A stretch of DNA of 64,000 bases from Pseudomonadota bacterium (GTDB lineage Bacteria > Pseudomonadota > Alphaproteobacteria > Rhizobiales > Rhizobiaceae), in NCBI GenBank assembly GCA_023435335.1, contig JAEYRU010000009.1:5003-69002 (forward strand), written 5' to 3'. A program made the position numbers and the translations under genes. The notes beneath the pieces were generated by a model, which was not told the DNA's origin, searched no databases, and saw only the letters and a list, made by a program, of their open reading frames with translations. Positions 26,708 through 36,169 of this stretch are shown piece by piece; positions within the stretch are counted from its first letter, which is position 1; every line of letters begins with the position of its first letter.

Positions 26708-27814
26708 TTGGATCGTCGTTCATTCATCAAGAATGCCGGGCTCGCCGGCGCAGGGGCCGCAGCGGCCACCGCGCTCGCCGCCCCGGCCATCGCCCAGTCC
26801 AATCCCAAGATCACGTGGCGTTTGACCTCGTCCTTCCCGAAGGCGCTCGACACCATCTATGGCGGCGCCGAAGTGTTCGCGCGGATGGTGTCGGAAGCCA
26901 CCGACGGCAATTTCCAGATCCAGGTCTATGCCGCCGGCGAACTGGTGCCGGGCCTGCAGGCTGCCGACGCCGTCACCGCCGGTACCGTCGAGGCGGCCCA
27001 CACCGTGGCATACTATTACTGGGGCAAGGACCCTACCTGGGCGCTGGGCTCGGCCGTTCCGTTCGCGCTCAACGCGCGCGGCATGAACGCGTGGATGTAC
27101 CACGGCGGCGGTCTCGACCTGTTCAACGAGTTCCTCGGCACGCAGGGCCTTGTCGGCTTTCCCGGCGGCAATACGGGCGTCCAGATGGGCGGCTGGTTCC
27201 GCAAGCAGATCAACACGGTCGAGGATCTCAAGGGCCTCAAGATGCGCATCGGCGGCTTCGCCGGCAAGGTGGTCGAGAGGCTCGGTGTCGTGCCGCAGCA
27301 AATCGCCGGTGGCGACATCTATCCGGCGCTTGAGAAAGGCACCATCGACGCCGCCGAATGGGTCGGACCGTACGACGACGAGAAGCTCGGCTTCGCCAAG
27401 GTGGCGCCGTTCTACTACTACCCCGGCTGGTGGGAAGGCGGTCCGACCGTCCACCTGATGTTCAACAAGCAGAAGTTCGAAGAACTGCCGGCCAGCTACC
27501 AGTCGCTGCTGCGCACGGCCGCGCAGGCTCAGGACGCCGACATGCTGCAGAAGTATGACTATCTGAACACAGCCGCTCTGAAGCGGCTGGTGGCGGCCGG
27601 AGCGAAGCTCAGCCCGTTCAGCCAGGAGATCCTGTCGGCCTGCTTCGACGCATCGAACGAGGTCTACGCCGAGATCACGGCCTCCAACGCCGGCTTCAAG
27701 AAGATCTGGGATTCGATCACCGCGTTCCGCGGTGAGTACTACCTCAACATGCAGGTGGCCGAATACAACTACGACACCTTTATGATGCTGCAGCAGCGCG
27801 CCGGAAAGATCTGA
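26708..27814 (+). CDS. TRAP transporter substrate-binding protein, TakP-like, first copy (TTG start)
   Basis: 368-residue DctP-family periplasmic protein, very close in pattern to TakP, the 2-oxoacid (pyruvate) binding protein of Rhodobacter. Tat signal MDRRSFI...AAPAIAQ; mature part with SSFPKALDTIYGGAE, YYYWGKDPTWAL, GNTGVQMGGWFRK and EWVGPYDDEKLGF. TTG at 26708 is the start because GGAGGAG precedes it and the paralogue begins with the same residues from ATG. The 247-base gap 26461-26707 upstream must hold its promoter, but I cannot point to it. Followed by a terminator and a second copy. Confidence 0.93.
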   Translation: MDRRSFIKNAGLAGAGAAAATALAAPAIAQSNPKITWRLTSSFPKALDTIYGGAEVFARMVSEATDGNFQIQVYAAGELVPGLQAADAVTAGTVEAAHTVAYYYWGKDPTWALGSAVPFALNARGMNAWMYHGGGLDLFNEFLGTQGLVGFPGGNTGVQMGGWFRKQINTVEDLKGLKMRIGGFAGKVVERLGVVPQQIAGGDIYPALEKGTIDAAEWVGPYDDEKLGFAKVAPFYYYPGWWEGGPTVHLMFNKQKFEELPASYQSLLRTAAQAQDADMLQKYDYLNTAALKRLVAAGAKLSPFSQEILSACFDASNEVYAEITASNAGFKKIWDSITAFRGEYYLNMQVAEYNYDTFMMLQQRAGKI

Positions 27815-27836
27815 CGCGTCGACAGATGTGACTGGG

Positions 27837-27868
27837 AGCCCCGGAGCGGAAACGCCCCGGGGCTTTTT
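27837..27868 (+). terminator. Intrinsic terminator after the first TakP-like gene
   Basis: AGCCCCGG pairs with CCGGGGCT, followed by TTTTT. It separates the two binding-protein genes, so the second copy needs its own promoter in 27870-28010. Confidence 0.85.
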
Positions 27869-28038
27869 GCTTTGGAGGGCGTGAGGTCCTCTCTGCATAG
27901 GCTGTCCGTACTGCCGTTTCGTCAGGCGTCTGGACAGTCAAGCTTCGCCGTGCATTCATGCCGCGGGGGAAGCAGCCCAGAACAGAAACAACCGGCTTCG
28001 TTCCCCGAGAGGAGATGATCTCAATGGGAGGTAGAAAC

Positions 28039-29145
28039 ATGGATCGTCGTTCATTCATCACCAAGGCTGGTCTCGCCGGGGCGGGCGCGGCTGCCGCAAC
28101 AACGCTTGCCGCCCCGGCGATCGCGCAATCGATGCCGAAAATCTCGTGGCGCGTGACGTCTTCATTCCCGAAGGCGCTCGATACGATCTTCGGCGCGGCC
28201 GAGACGATGGCGAAATATGTCCGCGAATCGACGGACGGCAACTTCGACATCCAGGTATTCGCGGCAGGCGAACTGGTCCCGGGCCTGCAGGCGGCCGATG
28301 CCGCTTCGGCGGGTACGGTCGAGGCCTGCCACACTGCGTCCTATTACTACTGGGGCAAGGACCCCACCTGGGCACTGGCGACGGCCATTCCCTTCGGGCT
28401 GAACGCGCGGCAGATCAACGCCTGGTTCTATTTCGGCGGCGGCAATGACCTGCTCAACGAATTCTACGCCACGCAGGGCCTTTATGCCCTGCCCTGCGGC
28501 AATACGGGCGCTCAGATGGGCGGCTGGTACCGTAAGGAGATCAACTCCGTGGCGGATCTGTCCGGCCTCAAGATGCGCATCGGCGGGTTCGCCGGCAAGG
28601 TGGTCGAGAAGCTCGGCGTCGTGCCTCAGCAGATCGCCGGCGGCGACATCTACCCCTCGCTCGAGAAGGGCACCATCGACGCGGCCGAGTGGGTCGGTCC
28701 CTATGACGACGAGAAGCTCGGCTTCCAGAAGGTCGCGCAGTACTACTACTATCCGGGCTGGTGGGAAGGCGGCCCCGCGCTCCACACGATGGTCAACCTT
28801 GCCAAGTGGAACGAGTTGCCGAAGAGCTACCAGGCTGCGCTGACGTCGGCCTGCCAGGCTGCCAACTGCGACATGATGGCCAGCTACGACCAGAAGAACC
28901 CGGCGGCGCTGCGTCGCCTGGTGGCCGGCGGCGCACAACTGCGTCCGTTCAACCAGGAGATCCTGGCAGCCTGCTTCGACGCCTCGCAGAGCACCTATGA
29001 CGAGATCACCGCGTCGAACGCCGGCTTCAAGAAGATCTACGACAGCCAGATGGCGTTCCGGAAGGACGCCTATCTCTGGGCGCAGATTTCCGAATACACC
29101 TACGACACCTTCATGATGCTTCAGCAGCGCGCCTCCAAGATCTGA
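28039..29145 (+). CDS. TRAP transporter substrate-binding protein, TakP-like, second copy
   Basis: 368 residues, the same length as the first copy and about three-quarters identical by eye (not computed). Tat signal MDRRSFITKAGLAG; ligand-pocket segments SSFPKALDTIF, YYYWGKDPTWALA, NTGAQMGGWYRKE and EWVGPYDDEKLGF are kept. ATG with GGGAGG upstream, in contrast to the TTG of copy one. Differences cluster in RQINAWFYFGGG and QAANCDMMASY regions, so ligand preference may differ. It faces the permease genes across a bidirectional terminator. Confidence 0.94.
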   Translation: MDRRSFITKAGLAGAGAAAATTLAAPAIAQSMPKISWRVTSSFPKALDTIFGAAETMAKYVRESTDGNFDIQVFAAGELVPGLQAADAASAGTVEACHTASYYYWGKDPTWALATAIPFGLNARQINAWFYFGGGNDLLNEFYATQGLYALPCGNTGAQMGGWYRKEINSVADLSGLKMRIGGFAGKVVEKLGVVPQQIAGGDIYPSLEKGTIDAAEWVGPYDDEKLGFQKVAQYYYYPGWWEGGPALHTMVNLAKWNELPKSYQAALTSACQAANCDMMASYDQKNPAALRRLVAGGAQLRPFNQEILAACFDASQSTYDEITASNAGFKKIYDSQMAFRKDAYLWAQISEYTYDTFMMLQQRASKI

Positions 29146-29165
29146 CGCGCAGGGTGCAGAATGCG

Positions 29166-29197
29166 AAAGGCCCCGGAGCGCGGCTCCGGGGCCTTTT
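29166..29197. terminator. Bidirectional terminator between TRAP binding protein and dctM
   Basis: AAAGGCCCCGGAGC and GCTCCGGGGCCTTTT form a 14-bp stem with a 3-base loop, T runs on both strands. It ends both the plus-strand binding-protein transcript and the minus-strand permease transcript. Confidence 0.9.
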
Positions 29198-29208
29198 CGT
29201 GTTCACCG

Positions 29209-30966
29209 TCAGTTGAAGGCCGGCGGCTGGCTCAGGTCTGGCGCAGGGTCCGGGGCCGGCTGGTCGCCCCCCTGATCGGGGGGGCCGCCCAGCGGCGGCA
29301 GGCCAAGTCCGCCCGGCAAGCCTAGCCCACCCGGCAGTCCAGGTTGTTCCCCACCGCCGAAGGGAGGCACGACGATCTCCACCTCGTCGACGTTCACGGG
29401 CGCGCTCTTGTAGTGCATCACCAGCCCAGGGAACGCGATGATGATGAGGATCATGGCGAACTGGATGACGATGAAGGGCAGCGCCCCCTTGTAGATCTCG
29501 GCTGTGCGGACCGGCGGCATCATCCGCTGCGTGACCTCGTCGCGCCATTCCCGCATCGGAGCGACCGATCTTAGGTAGAACAGCGAGAACCCGAACGGAG
29601 GCGTGAGAAACGACGTCTGCAGGTTGATGCCGAGGATGATGCCGAACCAGACAAGGTCGATGCCGAGCGTCTCGGCGGCCGGAGCCAGCAGCGGGACCAT
29701 GATGAAGGCGATCTCGAAGAAATCGAGGAAGCAGCCCAGGATGAATACGATGATGGTGACGATGATCAGGAAGCCGGTCTCGCCCCCCGGCAGCGCCAGC
29801 AGCAGATCCTCGATCCAGACGTTGCCGTTGATGCCGTAGAAGGTGAGGCCGAAGACCCGCGCGCCGATCAGGATGAACATCACGAACGCGGAGAGCTTCG
29901 TCGTCGACTCCAGCGCCTGCCGCAACACCCGCATGTTCATGCGGCCCTTGGCCAGCGCGAGCACCAGCGCGCCGGTCGCGCCCATGGCGCCGCCCTCCGT
30001 GGGCGTGGCTATGCCGAGAAAGATCGTGCCCAGCACCAGGAAGATCAGCGCGAGCGGCGGGATCAGGACGATGACGACCTGCTCCGCGAGGCGCGAGAGG
30101 ATGCCGAGCCCGAGATAGCGGTTGGCAAGGCTGACAGCGAAGGCAAACGCAGTCGCTGTCGTCGCCGCCCACACCAGCCTCACCTCGTAACGCATGTCGG
30201 AGAAGATCGTGTAATAGGCGGCCAGGTAGACGAGCGCGACCAGGCCGAGGAGGACCACCAGGGACCAGACGCCGGTTCCCAGCGTACGAGCTGCCTCCGG
30301 CAGCGCCGGCGCCCATTGCGGCTTGACGAGCGTGACCGCGAAGATGAGCAGGCAGTAGAGGCCTATGATCATCAGCGCAGGCACCATGGCGGCGACGTAC
30401 ATGTCGCCGACGGAGCGGCCGAGCTGATCGGCCATGACGATCAGCACGAGGGACGGGGGGACGATCTGCGCCAGCGTGCCGGCGGCGGCGATGGTGCCCG
30501 AGGCGAAGCCGGCATTATAGCCATAGCGCATCATGATTGGCAGCGAGATCAGGCCCATGGCGATAACGGAGGCAGCGACCACGCCGGTGGTGGCCGCGAG
30601 AAGCGCGCCGACCAGCACGACGGCGAAGGCGATGCCGCCACGGATGGGTCCGAAGAGCTGGCCGATCGTGTCGAGGAGGTCCTCGGCCATTCCTGAGCGC
30701 TCGAGTATGAGGCCCATGAACGTGAAGAACGGCACCGCCAGCAGCGTGTCGTTGTACATGATGCCGTAGATGCGGTCGGGATGCGACTGCAGCAGTGGCC
30801 AGAAGAGGCGGATCTCCTGCGAGATGTGGCTCACCTCCACGCCGATGAAGAAGAAGAACAGGCCGCCGGCGGCCAGCGTGAAGGCGACGGGATAGCCGAT
30901 CAGCAGCATCGCCATCACGGTGATGAACATGATCGGGGCCAGGTTGTGGGCGAGAAGGTCAATCAC
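29209..30966 (-). CDS. dctM: TRAP transporter large permease DctM, with a Gly/Pro-rich C-terminal tail
   Basis: 585-residue DctM subunit with about 13-14 helices, family segments SGMAEDLLDTIG, AATTGVVAASVIAMG and IATPTEGGAMGA. It is longer than typical (about 430) through a central expansion seen in the TakM-type branch and a final 52-residue tail (from residue 534) rich in GLPGGLGLP repeats and PAPDPAPD, which is unlikely to be membrane-embedded. It overlaps dctQ by 8 bases. With the two convergent TakP-like proteins it forms a sodium-driven 2-oxoacid importer. Confidence 0.93.
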   Translation of the reverse strand: MIDLLAHNLAPIMFITVMAMLLIGYPVAFTLAAGGLFFFFIGVEVSHISQEIRLFWPLLQSHPDRIYGIMYNDTLLAVPFFTFMGLILERSGMAEDLLDTIGQLFGPIRGGIAFAVVLVGALLAATTGVVAASVIAMGLISLPIMMRYGYNAGFASGTIAAAGTLAQIVPPSLVLIVMADQLGRSVGDMYVAAMVPALMIIGLYCLLIFAVTLVKPQWAPALPEAARTLGTGVWSLVVLLGLVALVYLAAYYTIFSDMRYEVRLVWAATTATAFAFAVSLANRYLGLGILSRLAEQVVIVLIPPLALIFLVLGTIFLGIATPTEGGAMGATGALVLALAKGRMNMRVLRQALESTTKLSAFVMFILIGARVFGLTFYGINGNVWIEDLLLALPGGETGFLIIVTIIVFILGCFLDFFEIAFIMVPLLAPAAETLGIDLVWFGIILGINLQTSFLTPPFGFSLFYLRSVAPMREWRDEVTQRMMPPVRTAEIYKGALPFIVIQFAMILIIIAFPGLVMHYKSAPVNVDEVEIVVPPFGGGEQPGLPGGLGLPGGLGLPPLGGPPDQGGDQPAPDPAPDLSQPPAFN

Positions 30967-31540
30967 GGCGATCGGCCTCCATCTCGAGCATCGCCTCGGC
31001 GGCGGGGGGAAGATCGTGCTGCGGCAGCGGATCGTCGATCAGGCCCCGGATCACCGCGATGCGCTTGATGATCTCGGAGATGCCCTGCGCGGTCAGAAGG
31101 ACGAAGCCCGCGAGCACCATGAACTTGGCGGGCCAGATGATGAGGCCTCCGGCATTGGTGGAAACCTCCCCCGAGTTGAACGAGCGCATGAACCAGGGCC
31201 AGGAGAGCCACACCATCGCCCCGCAGAAAGGCATAAGGAAGAGCAGGTGGCAGATCAGGTCGATCCAGTCGCGCGTACGCTTGGACAGGCGACCTGAGAC
31301 GATGTCGATCCTGATGTGCTCGTTGCGCAGGAGCGTGTAGGCGGCGGCGAGCATGAAGACGGTACCGTAGAGGTACCACTGGAGTTCCAGCCAGGCGTTC
31401 GAGGATATGTCGAAGGTCTTGCGGATGGTGGCGTTGGCCGCGCTGATCAGCACCGCCAGGAGGACCAGCCATATGACCGAGCGGCCGACGATCTCATTGA
31501 TGCGATCGATGATGCGCGACAGGCCAATGAGCCCCGCCAT
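30959..31540 (-). CDS. dctQ: TRAP transporter small permease DctQ
   Basis: 193 residues with four helices (residues about 20-40, 55-75, 95-117, 135-160), including WLELQWYLYGTVFMLAAAYTLL and NEHIRIDIV, hallmarks of DctQ. ATG at 31540 has GGGAGGTGA just upstream. It precedes and overlaps dctM. The 238-base gap to the Bax-inhibitor gene holds its promoter and a terminator at 31735-31752. Confidence 0.92.
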   Translation of the reverse strand: MAGLIGLSRIIDRINEIVGRSVIWLVLLAVLISAANATIRKTFDISSNAWLELQWYLYGTVFMLAAAYTLLRNEHIRIDIVSGRLSKRTRDWIDLICHLLFLMPFCGAMVWLSWPWFMRSFNSGEVSTNAGGLIIWPAKFMVLAGFVLLTAQGISEIIKRIAVIRGLIDDPLPQHDLPPAAEAMLEMEADRRD

Positions 31541-31734
31541 ACTCACCTCCCTTGCGCCTCTTTGCGAAGCGCTCTGCTTTGTCGTTCCCGGGCTATCTTC
31601 TGCCCCGTCGCAAACCGCAACGCAACCTAAAGAAGCAGTCTCGGGTGCGCAGAATGGCCACAGCCCCGCTTCCGCTGGGGCATTTTCGCCAGCGGTCAGT
31701 TGGGGGATCCCAGCGGAGCGGCCGGCACAAAAAA

Positions 31735-31752
31735 GGGCGCCCGAAGGCGCCC
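31735..31752. terminator. Terminator after the Bax-inhibitor-1 gene
   Basis: GGGCGCC and GGCGCCC around CGAA, flanked by A6 to the left and TTTTCTTTT to the right, so it can act on both strands. On the minus strand it ends the gene at 31779-32558, upstream of dctQ. Confidence 0.85.
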
Positions 31753-31778
31753 TTTTCTTTTCGGTTCGATGTCTGCCG

Positions 31779-32558
31779 CTATTCGCGGTTGCCGAGGAAC
31801 TGCAGCAGGAACATGAACATGTTGATGAAGTCGAGATAGAGACGCAGCGCGCCCATGATCGCCTTTCGGCCGGCAACCAGGGTGCCGTCGCCCTCGTAAT
31901 ACATCTCCTTGATCTGCTGGGTATCGTAGGCGGTGAGGCCCGCGAAGATCAGCACGCCGATCCCCGAGATGGCGAATTGCAGCGCCGGGGAGGCAAGGAA
32001 GATATTCACCACCATCGCGAGGATGAGGCCGATCAGGCCCATAAACAGGAACGAGCCCATGCCGGTCAGGTCGCGCTTGGTGGTGTAGCCCCACAGCGAC
32101 AGCGCGCCGAACGAGGCGGCGGTGATGAAGAAGGTCTGCACGATCGAAGCCGACGTGTAGACCAGGAAGATCGACGAGAGCGATACGCCCATCACCGCGG
32201 CAAAAGCCCAGAAGGTCGTCTGCGCGGCCGACAGGCTCATCTTGTGCACGCGGAACGACAGGAAGAATACCATCGCCAGCGGGGCGAGCATCACAACCCA
32301 GCGCAGCGGCGAACCATAGAGCGCCACGCCCATGTTGGTCAGCATCTTCCCGTTCGGCAGCGTCGCCACGGCGGCCGACGGATCGCCGGTCGTCACCAGC
32401 ATCACCGTGCCGAGCGCAGCAAGGCCGGTGATCGCCAGACCCAGCGCCATCAGGTTGTAAACCCGAAGCATGTAGGCGCGCAGGCCAAGGTCGATGGACG
32501 CGTCGGCGCGAGCGCCGGCGGCCACACGCGTCTGATAGTTGCGAAGGGGTTCAGCCAT
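31779..32558 (-). CDS. Bax inhibitor-1/YccA-family membrane protein
   Basis: 259 residues with seven helices, including the family pattern AYMLRVYNLMALGLAITGLAA in the first helix and TAYDTQQIKEMYYEG near the end. Members are inner-membrane proteins linked to calcium flux and to inhibition of FtsH (YccA). Downstream hairpin terminator at 31735-31752. The 226-base upstream gap to the ABC permease holds no other gene I can support. Confidence 0.93.
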   Translation of the reverse strand: MAEPLRNYQTRVAAGARADASIDLGLRAYMLRVYNLMALGLAITGLAALGTVMLVTTGDPSAAVATLPNGKMLTNMGVALYGSPLRWVVMLAPLAMVFFLSFRVHKMSLSAAQTTFWAFAAVMGVSLSSIFLVYTSASIVQTFFITAASFGALSLWGYTTKRDLTGMGSFLFMGLIGLILAMVVNIFLASPALQFAISGIGVLIFAGLTAYDTQQIKEMYYEGDGTLVAGRKAIMGALRLYLDFINMFMFLLQFLGNRE

Positions 32559-32784
32559 TGTTTCCTCTTACAGCCTCTCGTCCCGTCCGGTGTCAGGCGC
32601 CGCTTGGCGCGCGCCCAGGCGCCGCTGGCGGGACTCCAGCATGCCTGCCCGGGAATATGATGTGTCTTTCAGGCCAGAACAAGACCTTGCGCATTGGGTA
32701 GCGCACGAAAATCGCGAAATCTTGCCGCGTGTCACGACAGCGTGAAACCCGGAGACGCGGGGGCGCGAGGCCACGGCCACCTGC

Positions 32785-35391
32785 TCACAGGTTGCGCAGA
32801 ACCGGCGCCGCCTTGTGGCCCAGCACCCGCCAAGTGCCGGCGAGACCGAATCCCACAGTGAGCACCAGCGCGATTAGGATGGTTGATATCGCAACTTCCG
32901 GCAGGAAGCTCGACGGCAGCGTCATGATGCGAGCGATCACGAACCAGGCCGCGACGCCACCGGCGAGCAGCGCGAAGATGGCGGTGGCGAGGCCGATCAT
33001 CAGGTATTCCAGCGTGAAGGCCGAGATCAGAGTGCGGCGGGTGGCGCCCAGGGTCTTCAGCACCACAGCATCGTGGACGCGGGCGCGGTTTCCGGCGGCG
33101 AGCGCGCCCGAAAGCACCAGAATCGACGCCACCAACGCCACGGCCGCGGCCGCGCGGATGGCGGTGGCGAGCTGGGCCACCATGGTGTTGACGATGTCGA
33201 GCGCGTCCTTGACGCGCACCGTCGTCACGGCCGGGAAGGCGCGCGTCACCTCGTTCAGCAGCAGCGATTCGTCCGCCGCCGTCGCCTGCCGGTCGGTGAG
33301 CGTGGCGAGCCACGAATGCGGCGCCCCGGCGAAAGTGTTGGGCGAGAACACCATGACGAAGTTGATACCCATCGATTCCCATTCGAGCTGGCGGAAATTG
33401 GCAATGCGGGCGGTGATGTTACGGCCAAGCACGTTGACAGTCAGCGTTTCGCCGATCTTCAGGCCGATCTCTCCGGCCTCCTCCGCGGAGAAGGAGACGA
33501 GCGGCTCGCCCTCATAGTCTTCCGGCCACCAGCGCCCCTCGGTCACGGTCGAGTTCTCGGGCGGCGTGGCGGAATAGGTGATGCCGCGGTCGCCGCGCAG
33601 CACCCAGGCTCCCTCTGGCGGCACCTGGATCTCGCGGACGTCGATGCCGTTCAGCGCCATTATGCGGCCGCGCAGCATGGGCACCGTGTTAAAGTCCCCG
33701 GCCGGCGCCTGCCCCGAGATAAGGGCGCTGAAGCGGTCGATCTCGGCGCTCTGGATATCGACGAAGAAGAAGTTCGGCGCGCGTTCCGGCAGGTTGCCGG
33801 CGATCTGGCGCCGCAGGTTGCCGTCGATCAGCGCCAGCGTGACCAGCAGTGTCAGCCCCAGCCCGAGCGACAGCACGACCGATGGCGTGAGCGCGCCGGG
33901 GCGGTGGATGTTGCCGATCGCGAGCCGCAACGCCGTGGAGCGTACGCGCGGGCTGCGGCGGGCGATCTCCTGCACGAGTTGGCCGACCAGCCGCAGGACG
34001 AGGAAGGAGAAGAGCATCGCGCCGATGAAGATGGTGGCGATGCGCCGGTCGGTCGACCACCACACAGCGAATACCGCCAGAGACAGTGCGATCGCGGCCG
34101 CCGCGACGACATAGGGCCAGTGCGGCAGGCCACGCGCCTCGAAGCCCATCTCGCGGAACAATGCGGTGGCCGGCACGTCGCGGGCGCGGCCGAGCGGCAG
34201 CAACGCGAAGGCGAGCGTCACCAGCGCTCCGAACAGCGCTCCGACGCCCAGCGCTCCCGGGTAGAAACCGCCGGCGGCGGGGATCGGCAGGACGCTGGAA
34301 AGGAAGCTGGCGGCCAGGAAGGGCATCACCGCGCCGATGGCCAGTCCGATGACGATGCCGATCAGGGCTATAACGCTGATCTGCACCAGATAGACGGTGA
34401 AGACGAAGCCGCCGGAGGCGCCTAGGCTCTTGAAGGTGGCGATCACGCCGCGCTTGCCTTCCAGATAGGCGCGCACGGCATTCGCCACGCCGACCCCGCC
34501 CACCACCAGCGCGGTCAGGCCGACAAGGGTAAGGAACTGCGAGAAGCGCTCGATATTGGAGGAAAGAGAGGGGGCGGCATTGCTGCGCGACCGGATCGAC
34601 CAGCCTGCTTCGGGAAACTCCGCCCCGGCGCGCTCGCGGATTGCTTCGATCGCATCATTGCCGGTGCCGTCAGGCATGCGGATCTTGTAGGCATGCTCGA
34701 CCAGGGCTCCGGGCTGGATCAGACCCGAGGCGCGCAGGCCGTCGAGCGACACGAGCAGTCGTGGCGCGAAGCCGAAGCCGTCCGACACGGCATCGGGCTC
34801 GGTCACGAGCCGGGCGCGCAGTTCGAAGGTCTCGCCGCCAAGCACCACGCTGTCGCCAGGTTCGATGCCGAGCCGTTCAAACAGGGTGTCCGGTGCTACC
34901 GCCCCCCAGAGCCCGTCGCGCTCGCCTAGCAGTTCGTCGAGCGGCATGGGCGGGTCGGTTTCCAGCGCGCCGTAGAGCGGGTATGCCGCGTCCACCGCCT
35001 TCGCCTCGACCAGCGCCTGGTCCGAGCCGTCCGGCAGCCGCGCCATGGAGCGCATGTTGGCGCTGGCCGCGATATCGCCAAGGCCCTCGAGGAAAGCGCG
35101 CTCTTCCGTAGAGGCCTCGCGATGGATCAGCTGGAAGCGGATGTCGCCGCCGAGCAGGTCGCGGCCCTGGCTTTCCACAGCGCCGGTTATTGCCTGCGCG
35201 ACCGAGTTGACGCCGCCGATGGCGCCGACGCCGAGCGCGATGCAGGTGATGAAGATCAGGAAGCCGGACAGCCCGCCGCGCATTTCGCGGAACGAGAAGC
35301 GAAGGGCAAGCGAGAGCGTGCGGGCCAGCGAGTTGCCGCCTTCCCTTCCATATGAAAGAGCAGGAGAACGTATGACGGCTTCGTCGCTCAA
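32785..35391 (-). CDS. ABC exporter permease, YbbP/FtsX-family, 868 residues
   Basis: Large permease with one N-terminal helix (FLIFITCIALGVGAIGGVNS), a soluble domain, then two FtsX-type four-helix blocks (about 290-450 and 740-860, VATFKSLGAS and AVVLKTLGATRRTLISAF). This YbbP layout is linked in other bacteria to export or extraction of lipids or hydrophobic molecules. It overlaps the ATPase gene by four bases (ATGA). The pair is divergent from tesA, the same neighbourhood as in E. coli tesA-ybbAP. Confidence 0.92.
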   Translation of the reverse strand: MSDEAVIRSPALSYGREGGNSLARTLSLALRFSFREMRGGLSGFLIFITCIALGVGAIGGVNSVAQAITGAVESQGRDLLGGDIRFQLIHREASTEERAFLEGLGDIAASANMRSMARLPDGSDQALVEAKAVDAAYPLYGALETDPPMPLDELLGERDGLWGAVAPDTLFERLGIEPGDSVVLGGETFELRARLVTEPDAVSDGFGFAPRLLVSLDGLRASGLIQPGALVEHAYKIRMPDGTGNDAIEAIRERAGAEFPEAGWSIRSRSNAAPSLSSNIERFSQFLTLVGLTALVVGGVGVANAVRAYLEGKRGVIATFKSLGASGGFVFTVYLVQISVIALIGIVIGLAIGAVMPFLAASFLSSVLPIPAAGGFYPGALGVGALFGALVTLAFALLPLGRARDVPATALFREMGFEARGLPHWPYVVAAAAIALSLAVFAVWWSTDRRIATIFIGAMLFSFLVLRLVGQLVQEIARRSPRVRSTALRLAIGNIHRPGALTPSVVLSLGLGLTLLVTLALIDGNLRRQIAGNLPERAPNFFFVDIQSAEIDRFSALISGQAPAGDFNTVPMLRGRIMALNGIDVREIQVPPEGAWVLRGDRGITYSATPPENSTVTEGRWWPEDYEGEPLVSFSAEEAGEIGLKIGETLTVNVLGRNITARIANFRQLEWESMGINFVMVFSPNTFAGAPHSWLATLTDRQATAADESLLLNEVTRAFPAVTTVRVKDALDIVNTMVAQLATAIRAAAAVALVASILVLSGALAAGNRARVHDAVVLKTLGATRRTLISAFTLEYLMIGLATAIFALLAGGVAAWFVIARIMTLPSSFLPEVAISTILIALVLTVGFGLAGTWRVLGHKAAPVLRNL

Positions 35392-36116
35392 TGGACCCGC
35401 TCCGCCTCGCCGATGCCGGAAAGGTCAATGTCGGAAGAGGAAACTGGCGCCTCGATCCGGCCCGAGCGCATGGCTACCTGCCGGCTGCACCGGCCCGCCA
35501 GCGTCGGATCGTGGGTGACCAGCAGCAGCGTCGTGCCGCGCTCGCCGGCCTTGGTGAAGAGCAGGTCGGCGATCTGCCGGCCGGTCGCCTGGTCGAGATT
35601 GCCGGTCGGTTCGTCGGCGATGAGGATTTTCGGCTCCGGGGCCATTGCGCGAGCGATCGCGACGCGCTGCTGTTCGCCGCCGGAAAGTTCGGACGGATAG
35701 TGGGTGACGCGCTCCGCCAGCCCGACTGCGGCCAGTTCGCGGCCCGCGGCACCAAACGGGTCCGGATGGCCGGCAAGCTCGAGCGGCACCGCCACGTTCT
35801 CGAGCGCCGTCATGTTCGGAATGAGATGGAAGGACTGGAAGACGATTCCGATGTTGCGGCCGCGGAAGGCTGCGATCTCGTCCTCGGAGCGCCCGTTGAT
35901 CGTGGTCCCGGCCACGCGCACCACGCCTGCGTCGACGCGTTCCAACCCGGCAAGCACCATCAGCAGGGTCGACTTGCCCGAGCCCGAGGGGCCGACGATG
36001 CCGATGGTTTCGCCGCGCGTCACCTCGAGGCCGACGCCCTTGAGCACATGGACCGAAGAAGCACCCTGTCCGAGAGTGAGCGACACGTCCTTCAGTTCGA
36101 TGACGGTTTCTGTCAC
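35388..36116 (-). CDS. ABC transporter ATPase, YbbA/LolD type
   Basis: 242 residues: Walker A GPSGSGKST, Q-loop FQSFHLIP, signature LSGGEQQRVAIARAMA, Walker B ILIADEPTG and H-loop VTHDP. Powers the permease encoded next to it. The GTG at 36116 was preferred: earlier ATGs at 36155 and 36170 would extend into the only space available for promoters of the divergent tesA. Substrate inferred to be lipid-like, from the YbbAP-TesA association. Confidence 0.9.
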   Translation of the reverse strand: MTETVIELKDVSLTLGQGASSVHVLKGVGLEVTRGETIGIVGPSGSGKSTLLMVLAGLERVDAGVVRVAGTTINGRSEDEIAAFRGRNIGIVFQSFHLIPNMTALENVAVPLELAGHPDPFGAAGRELAAVGLAERVTHYPSELSGGEQQRVAIARAMAPEPKILIADEPTGNLDQATGRQIADLLFTKAGERGTTLLLVTHDPTLAGRCSRQVAMRSGRIEAPVSSSDIDLSGIGEAERVH

Positions 36117-36169
36117 GGAGATCGGTCCTATATGGTGGCGGCGGGTCCGCAACATATGGGTTGGAATCA

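Noticed and set aside
29260..29345. Short repeated GC-rich units that look like a repeat array
   Set aside because: They code in frame for the GLPGGLGLP tail of DctM, with no spacers, so not a CRISPR or intergenic repeat.
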